6,812 bases of DNA from an uncultured Clostridia bacterium (lineage in GTDB: Bacteria; Bacillota; Clostridia; Oscillospirales; Acutalibacteraceae): assembly GCA_937880805.1 (NCBI GenBank), contig CALGRR010000095.1:1-6812 (forward strand), in the 5' to 3' direction. The first letter of the stretch is position 1, and each line of letters opens with the position of its first letter. The position numbers and the translations under genes were made by a program. Positions 1 through 5,164 of this stretch are shown here, one piece after another. The notes under the pieces were generated by a model, which did no database searches, was not told where the DNA came from, and saw nothing but the letters and a program-made list of their open reading frames with translations.

Positions 1-16
1 TAAAAGCTTTTTTATC

Positions 17-45
17 CCCCTGGCATAGCCAGGGGTTGTCTTTGT
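17..45 (+). terminator. Probable rho-independent terminator for a plus-strand gene entering from the left
   Basis: An 8-bp perfect GC-rich stem (CCCCTGGC at 17-24 with GCCAGGGG at 28-35) closes a 3-nt ATA loop. It is followed on the plus strand by the T-rich run TTGTCTTTGTT (36-46). The minus-strand side is followed by A residues, so the plus direction fits better. Nothing coding can be seen in positions 1-60, so the gene it would serve lies outside the window. It could instead be part of the element end. Confidence 0.5.
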
Positions 46-47
46 TA

Positions 48-92
48 CAAACAACGCAAAGACTCCCTCTGTCGGAAACGACAGAGGGAGTC
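48..92 (-). terminator. Terminator of the mobC-to-recombinase operon
   Basis: A perfect 14-bp stem (61-74 with 79-92) closes the tetraloop GAAA as read on the plus strand. On the minus strand the hairpin begins 5 nt after the recombinase stop codon (TAA, 100-98) and is followed by TTTGCGTTGTTTG, a moderately T-rich tail. The plus-strand side is followed by AATTTTTAG, so it could act in both directions. It is the only strong hairpin after the last gene of the minus-strand operon, which supports its role as the operon end. Confidence 0.7.
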
Positions 93-97
93 AATTT

Positions 98-1978
98 TTA
101 GATATAAAGGTTTATTTTGACATCATGCCAATGATTAACTCGGCTTTTTTCAGGGTAATGTTCACAGATAAACTTCAGTGCATACTCATATCCGATTGTT
201 AACTCGGCAATCTTCAAAGAACCTTTCTCCATCAACCTTTGATAGCTGCCTGCGTCTCCGAAAGGAGTGGTTGGGAGGTGTCCCCCAACCGTTGATACAG
301 AGCTGTTTTGGCGCCTTCTGCCCTCAGTTTTCAGGTGAAGCGGATCGTTCGGGTCGCCGTCAAATCTCAGGTACCAATCAAAGCCGTCTTTCTTTGCCAC
401 AATCTTCTCAACAAAGGCTTCAATTATGCTTTCGGGTATGTCGTTTTCATCGGGATTTGTGTACTGCACAAGAGCATATTGAAGCACCGTCAGCTTTTCT
501 TTGTAATCCACAATTTCAGGCTCGTCGTTCTGCTTGTCTTCAAGTGCTTCAATCTCGTCACTCAGCTTCCTTATTTCGGCTCTGAGCTCCGAGGTTTTTT
601 GTGTGAACGAGTCCTTATCAATATCACCCTCCGCCCTCATTTCAATATAGTTATCGAGCTTTCGGTTGTGCTTTGCGAGCTGCCGTTTCTTCTGCTCGAT
701 AATCTCTTCGTAATCGACTGTTTCTCCCGTGTCGCCGATATGTGCTTCGAGCATTGAGTTGGCAAGCGCCAACACCTTGTCCCTTTGCATAAGATAGTTG
801 CGGAAGATGTGGTTTGCCATCAACTGCAGCTTCCATTCGGGTATCATCGGGGTACGGCAGATACCCTCAAGCGGCAGACCCTTCCTTTTTCTGCTTTCAT
901 AAGAGCCTGTCCGCACGGAATCATAGCACTGATAACCGATGTTTGACTGTGTTGCCGTTCTGTACCAGTTTCTTGTGTTAAACTTGTGACCGCATTCGCA
1001 GATGAGCAGCTTACCCCACACGGTAGTTCTTGGTCTTCTGCCAATCATCAGACTTCTTTTCTTTGCGTTCATTTTGCATTGAGCTGTTTTGCTTGCCATA
1101 ATTGCCTGCACCCTTTCATAATCTTCTACCGATACAATCGGCTCGTGTCTGCCCTTTACCTGCACAAGGTCGATTTCACCGTAGTTTTTAACCTTTTTCT
1201 GTGTCAGGTAATCGGGCGTATATTCCTTGTGGTAGGTGATGATACCGCAGTAAAACGAGTTTTTCAGAACGTTGGATATTACCGTTTCATACCACCTGCT
1301 TTTACCCGTTGCGGTTTTGTAGCCTCTGCGTTCAAGCTCATTCTTTATCTGCATAAGTCCGTGACCTTCAAGATACATTTCATAAATCAGCTTTACCGTT
1401 TCAGCCTGCACGGGGTCGATAAAAAAGTCCACGTGCTTTTTGTTGTTTTCAAGCAGTTTTTCAACTCGCCTGTAGCCGAGAATAGTGCCGTTGCCGTAGA
1501 ACACGCCGTTCTCCATTGATGTCTGCTGACCGCTTTTAACTCTCACCGATGTTTTTCGGCTTTCGTCTTGCGCAAGAGTTGCCATAATGGTCAGTCGCAA
1601 TTCGCCGTCACCGTCAAAGGTTTTGATGTTATCGTTTATGAAGAAAACCTCAACACCCATCGCCTTGAGTTCACGGGTGTACTGCAGGGTATCAACCGTG
1701 TTACGGGCAAAACGTGAGACCTCACGGGTGATAATCAAATCGAACTTCTTTTTCTTGGCATCTCTTATCATTTTCATAAACTGCGGTCTTTTCTCGGCAG
1801 ATGTGCCCGTGATACCCTCGTCAATATATCTGTCAACGAGCTCCCATTCGGGTCTTGCCTTGAGAATCGGCTCATGCCAATCCAGTTGATTCTCGAGCGC
1901 CGACAGCTGCTCTTTGTGGTCTGTGGAAACTCGGGCATAGATTACTACCCGTCGCTTTCCGAAATCTGAATTTATCAT
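98..1978 (-). CDS. Large serine recombinase (site-specific integrase/excisionase of the element)
   Basis: 626 aa. The N-terminal resolvase domain (about 9-160) has the nucleophile motif YARVSTD (Ser18), the GITGTSAEKRPQF block (55-67), EVSRFARN (86-93) and the DES motif (138-140). A recombinase domain follows (about 165-300). Next come a zinc-ribbon region with CxC at 327-329 and further cysteines at 351 and 374, then a charged coiled coil (about 425-485). Such enzymes cut and rejoin attachment sites through a Ser-DNA link and drive integration and excision without a host factor. The start ATG (1978) is preceded by AAAGGAGG (1993-1986) and overlaps the stop of the upstream 66-aa gene as ATGA. 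It is the last gene of the mobilization operon. The C-terminal tail after the FDGDPNDPLH block (540-548) adds about 75 residues that I do not recognise. The TnpX/Tn4451-like grouping is inferred from domain layout. Confidence 0.95.
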   Translation of the reverse strand: MINSDFGKRRVVIYARVSTDHKEQLSALENQLDWHEPILKARPEWELVDRYIDEGITGTSAEKRPQFMKMIRDAKKKKFDLIITREVSRFARNTVDTLQYTRELKAMGVEVFFINDNIKTFDGDGELRLTIMATLAQDESRKTSVRVKSGQQTSMENGVFYGNGTILGYRRVEKLLENNKKHVDFFIDPVQAETVKLIYEMYLEGHGLMQIKNELERRGYKTATGKSRWYETVISNVLKNSFYCGIITYHKEYTPDYLTQKKVKNYGEIDLVQVKGRHEPIVSVEDYERVQAIMASKTAQCKMNAKKRSLMIGRRPRTTVWGKLLICECGHKFNTRNWYRTATQSNIGYQCYDSVRTGSYESRKRKGLPLEGICRTPMIPEWKLQLMANHIFRNYLMQRDKVLALANSMLEAHIGDTGETVDYEEIIEQKKRQLAKHNRKLDNYIEMRAEGDIDKDSFTQKTSELRAEIRKLSDEIEALEDKQNDEPEIVDYKEKLTVLQYALVQYTNPDENDIPESIIEAFVEKIVAKKDGFDWYLRFDGDPNDPLHLKTEGRRRQNSSVSTVGGHLPTTPFGDAGSYQRLMEKGSLKIAELTIGYEYALKFICEHYPEKSRVNHWHDVKINLYI

Positions 1979-2175
1979 ATTGTGTCCTCCTTTGTCTGAT
2001 TGTGATTTCCTTTGATGAACTTGCTTTCGTCCACAATATCCGCATAGTCTTTCAGTATATTGTGAAACATATATTCCGGTATTTTGCCGTCCCTGAATAA
2101 TTGTTCAATGAGCTTCAAAGCCGCAAAACAGTATTCGGGATCATTGCTTATTTTATTTATATCAATATTACTCAT
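1975..2175 (-). CDS. Small SHOCT-like protein coupled to the serine recombinase
   Basis: 66 aa, acidic and hydrophilic, with no signal peptide or membrane segment. Residues about 19-45 (AALKLIEQLFRDGKIPEYMF and the NILKDY that follows) match the pattern of the SHOCT (short C-terminal) domain: a short helix, an xGxI turn and a second helix. The start ATG at 2175 has AAAGGAGG at 2189-2182, with 6 nt between. Its TGA overlaps the recombinase ATG by 4 bp (ATGA), so translation of the two is probably coupled. It lies 27 bp after parB. Its function is unknown. Because it is made in step with the recombinase, a role in recombination (accessory or directionality factor) is possible, but the sequence shows no clear DNA-binding motif. 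The gene itself is well supported; the domain call is from memory and moderate. Confidence 0.8.
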   Translation of the reverse strand: MSNIDINKISNDPEYCFAALKLIEQLFRDGKIPEYMFHNILKDYADIVDESKFIKGNHNQTKEDTI

Positions 2176-2202
2176 TACAAACCTCCTTTACAAATGTGCG
2201 GA

Positions 2203-3063
2203 TTATCTCGCACCCTTGTCCTTTCTTCTGTCCAAGTGTTTCTGATAGTAAACAATGGCTTTGATGATGAAATCCTCAACCTGACTCGGCTTCAAATCGG
2301 GCACAGCCTTTAGCAAACGCTCCATTGGGATGCGGAACATTTCACGCTGATTTGCCTTTTCCTCCTGCATTATTGAATCAATGAGTTCATCGGTCAGCTG
2401 ACCTGCCTGACTGAGCTTTTTAAATCGTACCGCCTGCGAAAGTGACGGCGTTCTGTCCTCAACCTCAATCGTGCCGAGCAGACTGTATTGCTGTTCTTCG
2501 GTAAGATAAGACAGCTCAACTGCGGGAGTGAGAGCGATTCTGCCCTCGTCAACAAGGTCAAGCAGCTCGGGGATGAGATATGTCAGACGGATATAGCGCT
2601 GTATTTGTCTTGCACTATCGTTTGTGTCTTCTGCTATTTCTTCATCTGTTCTCAACTTCGTGCCAAGTTGGCACGAAGTTTTACCTTGATGTTTAAGAGC
2701 CTCCAACTTAAGCTTATAAGCAAAAGCTTTTTCAGAAGGCAAGATATGTTCTCTGTGCAGGTTGCTGTCCACGAGCATTATTGCGGCTTCATCACGGCTG
2801 ACGGCATAAATAAAGACAGGAACATTTTTTGCCCCTGCCTTCTGTGCTGCCCTCAGTCTGCGGTGTCCCGAGATAAGCTCGTATTCATCCTCTGTATTTT
2901 CAAGCGGTCTTACGATAAGCGGTGATAGAATGCCCTGCTCCTGTATGCTTTCAATCAGGGTGTTCATCTCCTCGTTATCAAGAACCTTGTAGGGGTGTCC
3001 CTCAAAGGGACGGATTTTTTCAAGCGGTATGTTAACCGCAGATTTTAATTTTCTGTTTGCCAT
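2203..3063 (-). CDS. parB: ParB/Spo0J-like protein, without a ParA partner in the window
   Basis: 286 aa. The N-terminal ParB domain (about 10-107) starts with the IPLEKIRPFEGHPYKV segment and carries the GHRRLRAA box (66-73), which is the CTP-binding arginine motif of the family, and the NLHREHILPSEKAFAYK box (101-117). A helix-turn-helix region follows (about 139-163, EEIAEDTNDSARQIQRYIRL). In the family, ParB proteins bind parS sites and slide on DNA as CTP-gated clamps. No parA is visible here; clostridial mobile elements often carry such lone ParB proteins beside the relaxase, where the role is unclear. The chosen ATG (3063) has AAAGGAG at 3078-3072 and sits 1 bp past the relaxase stop. 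A longer frame up to 3159 lies inside the relaxase gene and was not used. The codons for residues 129-137 form a perfect palindrome. Confidence 0.9.
   Translation of the reverse strand: MANRKLKSAVNIPLEKIRPFEGHPYKVLDNEEMNTLIESIQEQGILSPLIVRPLENTEDEYELISGHRRLRAAQKAGAKNVPVFIYAVSRDEAAIMLVDSNLHREHILPSEKAFAYKLKLEALKHQGKTSCQLGTKLRTDEEIAEDTNDSARQIQRYIRLTYLIPELLDLVDEGRIALTPAVELSYLTEEQQYSLLGTIEVEDRTPSLSQAVRFKKLSQAGQLTDELIDSIMQEEKANQREMFRIPMERLLKAVPDLKPSQVEDFIIKAIVYYQKHLDRRKDKGAR
2654..2680. repeat. Perfect 13-bp-arm palindrome inside the parB coding sequence
   Basis: AACTTCGTGCCAA at 2654-2666 is the exact reverse complement of TTGGCACGAAGTT at 2668-2680, with one central base (G2667). It encodes TSCQLGTKL (residues 129-137 of ParB), just before the helix-turn-helix. 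Seen directly in the sequence. It could act as a protein-binding site (ParB or another dimer), as an RNA hairpin in the operon transcript, or be a captured palindromic repeat. Confidence 0.85.
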
Positions 3064-3064
3064 A

Positions 3065-4342
3065 TTAACGGCTCCTTTCATAATTTTTATTTCTGGTTGG
3101 CTGGTAAATTTCTTTGATGTCCTGAAGCTTCTCGTCGATTTCAGGCTTCTTCTGTTCAATCCTTTCGCAAACGGTAATATTTTTTCTCAGTATTTTCATC
3201 CTTCCGGTAAGATCTGAAATATACCCTTTCAGCTCTCGCTCTTCATTTTCATCACCGTGGTTCTGAGCAGTTTTCAGCTTGCTTCGCAGAATATTTCTCG
3301 CCTCACTTAACTCTGCAATCTCATCCTTACAGCCTTGCTTGTAGGCTTCAAGCTGTTCCGGGGTTTCAATATCGTTACCGCACAAAAGGTTTTGCTGTTC
3401 AACGAGCCTGTTAAGCTTGCGTATTTCATCGGCAAGGTATTTAACCGCAACTCTGTTGTTATCCGGTCTTTTCCTCACCGCTTCAACAATGGTTATAAAC
3501 CGCACATAGGTCTGTGCATAACCGACTGTCGGCTCGTCACCGATATACTGTTTATAAAGGTTATCCTGCGGCGGAATATTAACAGGGTATCTGCGCCAGC
3601 TTTCGTCAATGCGTTTTATCAGATTTACGGGAACATAATCATCACCGAGAGTTATAAGTCTTGTTGCCCGTTTGAACGCAGGGTGATAAACCGTTGAGTA
3701 TCGGCTTGTGAAATTAAAGGTGTATCCCTTCTTTTTCATCTGATTGAAAAAGTCCTTTCGGCTTATTGATGTGAGTATCGTTTCGTCAATTTCGGTTTTG
3801 ATAATCGCATTTTTGGTAAGCTTCATATTCTTTTCGTTCATATACTCGTTATACGGAATACCTCTTGACTTTTTCGGATTCATAACAACCGACAATTTGT
3901 ATTCCTTGCAAAGCTCATCGGATACCTCACGCAGTCTGTAAAGATTTCTTTTATCGTCGTTATACTTCTTACCGTCAACAAACGATACGGAGTTGAAAAC
4001 AAAGTGGTTGTGGATATGCTCGTGGTCAAGGTGCGTTGAAACAACAACCTCAAACCTGTCGCCCCACATTTTCTCGGCGAGTTTGATTCCAATTTCGTGT
4101 GCCGTTTCGGGTGTAACCTCACCGGGTGCAAAGGACTGAATTACGTGATAAGCCGTTATCCCGTTCTCTTTTCCGTAGCGTCGCTTCACAGACATCATAC
4201 TTTTCTCCGCTGTTTCGGGAACGGTGTTGATGCCGTCAACATAACTCCACCCGTCAGCTTCAATAGTCTTTTCGGGATTCATTACATAGTTGATACATTT
4301 GCCAATCCTGCCTTTTACGGGGAATATTTTAGTTACTGCCAT
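3065..4342 (-). CDS. MOBP-type relaxase (relaxase/mobilisation nuclease domain)
   Basis: 425 aa. The relaxase domain occupies about residues 1-250. IGKCINYVMNPEKT (13-26) holds the likely catalytic Tyr19, and THLDHEHIHNHFVFNSV (103-119) is the metal-binding histidine motif (His104, 107, 109, 111, 113). In the family, the tyrosine nicks oriT, stays bound to the 5' end and pilots the single strand into a recipient; the histidines hold the metal ion. The C-terminal part, about 285-410, is charged and predicted coiled coil. The start ATG (4342) lies inside the mobC end with a 10-bp overlap and a weak upstream AAAAGAG; the stop is 1 bp before parB. No coupling protein or type IV secretion gene is in the window, so transfer would need a helper. 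The length fits an intact mobilization relaxase. MOBP is assigned from motifs; the sub-family is not resolved. Confidence 0.93.
   Translation of the reverse strand: MAVTKIFPVKGRIGKCINYVMNPEKTIEADGWSYVDGINTVPETAEKSMMSVKRRYGKENGITAYHVIQSFAPGEVTPETAHEIGIKLAEKMWGDRFEVVVSTHLDHEHIHNHFVFNSVSFVDGKKYNDDKRNLYRLREVSDELCKEYKLSVVMNPKKSRGIPYNEYMNEKNMKLTKNAIIKTEIDETILTSISRKDFFNQMKKKGYTFNFTSRYSTVYHPAFKRATRLITLGDDYVPVNLIKRIDESWRRYPVNIPPQDNLYKQYIGDEPTVGYAQTYVRFITIVEAVRKRPDNNRVAVKYLADEIRKLNRLVEQQNLLCGNDIETPEQLEAYKQGCKDEIAELSEARNILRSKLKTAQNHGDENEERELKGYISDLTGRMKILRKNITVCERIEQKKPEIDEKLQDIKEIYQPTRNKNYERSR
3072..3078 (-). promoter_or_regulatory. Ribosome binding site that fixes the parB start
   Basis: AAAGGAG on the minus strand, 8 nt before the ATG at 3063. 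It lies inside the last codons of the relaxase gene (Glu-Arg-Ser-Arg-stop), so parB translation is set within the relaxase end. An ATG at 3081 is upstream of this site and therefore has no matching site of its own. Confidence 0.85.
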
Positions 4343-4662
4343 GCTCTTTTAGGTGCAAAGGCTTCGTCAACCTTTTCCGAAACCTCATTGAAGCTTTTGC
4401 AGGCTTTCTCAAGCTCGGCAGTGTTGAGATAACCGCCCGAATGGACGATTCTTGCAAGCTGATTAAGATTGTTGCCGACTGCACGCAGTTCTTTTATCAG
4501 CACAGCATACTCGGCAGGAGGAGCCTGTGCAGGTAAATAGCCGCTGAGCAGAAATCTTATCAGCTTTGACATTGTGAGTCCGGTTGCCTTACACATCTCA
4601 TTGAGCCTGATGTGTTCTTCCTCTGTAAGGCAAACTGTTACTCGGTGGATTCTTTTCTGCAT
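4333..4662 (-). CDS. mobC: MobC relaxosome accessory protein
   Basis: 109 aa. The N-terminal ribbon-helix-helix-like region (about 5-40, RVTVCLTEEEHIRLNEMCKA then TMSKLIRFLL) would bind DNA. It is followed by the MobC signature ELRAVGNNLNQLARIVHSGG (58-77). In the family, MobC binds at oriT and opens or bends the DNA so that the relaxase can nick. The start ATG (4662) has AAAGGAG at 4677-4671 with 8 nt spacing. It is the first gene of the operon, directly next to the inverted-repeat cluster proposed as oriT, and overlaps the relaxase gene by 10 bp. MobC proteins can also repress their own operon; that is possible here but not shown. Confidence 0.9.
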   Translation of the reverse strand: MQKRIHRVTVCLTEEEHIRLNEMCKATGLTMSKLIRFLLSGYLPAQAPPAEYAVLIKELRAVGNNLNQLARIVHSGGYLNTAELEKACKSFNEVSEKVDEAFAPKRAWQ

Positions 4663-4691
4663 TTGATTTACTCCTTTCTTTTTGGATTTCT

Positions 4692-4739
4692 CGGGGTATA
4701 CCCCGCAAGCGGATTTATTACAATAAATCCAATGCTTGC
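4692..4739. other. Candidate origin of transfer (oriT): palindrome plus long inverted repeat
   Basis: A perfect 14-bp palindrome CGGGGTATACCCCG (4692-4705) abuts a composite inverted repeat. GGATTTATT (4711-4719) pairs with AATAAATCC (4722-4730) around a 2-nt loop, and GCAAGC (4705-4710) pairs with GCTTGC (4734-4739) with a 3-nt AAT bulge, giving 15 paired bases. It lies 30 bp upstream of mobC. Relaxases commonly bind an inverted repeat beside their nick site, and oriT often sits just upstream of mobC. The exact nick position cannot be placed from the sequence. Confidence 0.5.
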
Positions 4740-4755
4740 TAAGACTGAAGAAACA

Positions 4756-4784
4756 GATATTTTTCGGATTTATCCGTTTCTCAA
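4756..4784 (-). promoter_or_regulatory. Weak candidate promoter of the mobC operon
   Basis: On the minus strand TTGAGA (4784-4779) matches the -35 consensus in 5 of 6 bases. AATATC (4761-4756) stands 17 bp downstream but matches the -10 consensus in only 3 of 6. The spacer contains a small inverted repeat, CGGAT/ATCCG (4765-4776). If real, the transcript would start about 4750 and run through the oriT-like structure into mobC. Confidence 0.25.
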
Positions 4785-4791
4785 AATGAAG

Positions 4792-4832
4792 CGGACTGTT
4801 TCGTTTAGGAGGGCGGTTATCAAAACAGTCCG
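4792..4832. repeat. 10-bp inverted repeat with a 21-nt loop
   Basis: CGGACTGTTT (4792-4801) is the exact reverse complement of AAACAGTCCG (4823-4832). It lies between the oriT-like structure and the paired hairpins in the parR-mobC gap. It could be a binding site of MobC or ParR, part of an extended oriT, or a hairpin of a small plus-strand RNA ending at the hairpin of 4841-4869. Confidence 0.6.
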
Positions 4833-4840
4833 TTTCGGCG

Positions 4841-4869
4841 TGACGGCAAAAGTGCCGTCATAGTTTTTT
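4841..4869 (+). terminator. Hairpin with T6 tail, plus-strand terminator-like
   Basis: TGACGGCA (4841-4848) pairs with TGCCGTCA (4853-4860) around an AAAG loop, and six T residues follow at 4864-4869 on the plus strand. No plus-strand gene precedes it, so it may stop antisense transcripts heading into parR or end a small RNA. It is almost identical to the hairpin at 4882-4905. Confidence 0.5.
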
Positions 4870-4871
4870 GA

Positions 4872-4905
4872 GGAAAGCAAAAGTGACGGCAAAAATGCCG
4901 TCACT
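4872..4905 (-). terminator. Terminator of the parMR operon, overlapping the parR stop codon
   Basis: A 10-bp stem AGTGACGGCA (4882-4891) with TGCCGTCACT (4896-4905) and a 4-nt loop. On the minus strand it is followed by TTTTGCTTTCC (4882-4872). The stem takes in two bases of the parR TAG stop (4906-4904), so translation end and transcription end coincide. It would separate the partition operon from the mobilization operon. Confidence 0.6.
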
Positions 4906-5164
4906 AAAAGCTGTCGAGGAAATTGAAGACGATATCATCATTTTCCGCTTGTTCAATCTCGCTTATTTGTTTTTCTTCGGTTGGTGCCTGAAGTTTCATA
5001 CCGACAAATTTTTCTTCAATGAGGTCAGCCAGGTCGTGATTCAACAGAGCATTGATTACTGTTTCAGTGTATGACTGACCTTTGACAGAGCGAAGATAGT
5101 GCCAAGCTTTGCTGTCAGCTTCTTTATCAAGGTTAAATCGCACGGATATTTTCTTGATATTCAT
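4904..5164 (-). CDS. parR: ParR-like ribbon-helix-helix partition adaptor
   Basis: 86 aa. It opens with a ribbon-helix-helix-like pattern: a beta strand KKISVRFNL (4-12), helix 1 about 13-27, then SYTETVINALLNH (31-43) as helix 2. The second half is acidic and ends in DDIVFNFLDSF (76-86), a short hydrophobic tail. In type II partition systems, ParR dimers coat the centromere parC and use a C-terminal segment to hold the end of a ParM filament. The call rests mainly on its place directly after parM, with a 4-bp ATGA overlap, together with size and fold pattern. The sequence match alone would only support a ribbon-helix-helix protein. It is followed at once by a terminator. It probably also represses the par operon, as ParR proteins often do; not shown here. 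Confidence 0.75.
   Translation of the reverse strand: MNIKKISVRFNLDKEADSKAWHYLRSVKGQSYTETVINALLNHDLADLIEEKFVGMKLQAPTEEKQISEIEQAENDDIVFNFLDSF

Noticed and set aside
986..1519. 177-codon plus-strand open frame opposite the recombinase
   Set aside because: It is a shadow of the recombinase gene, which has all expected motifs on the minus strand.
3064..3159. Longer ParB reading frame starting inside the relaxase gene
   Set aside because: The extension overlaps the relaxase 3' end in another frame, and AAAGGAG at 3078-3072 fits only the ATG at 3063.
4841..4905. Repeated hairpins as a CRISPR array or replication iterons
   Set aside because: Only two copies exist, each a self-complementary hairpin, with no regular spacers and no replication initiator gene nearby. 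Terminator or binding-site roles fit better.
4612..5074. Two plus-strand open frames (4612-4863 and 4868-5074) across the parR-mobC gap
   Set aside because: They run over the mobC start, the inverted repeats and parR, and have no recognisable protein features.
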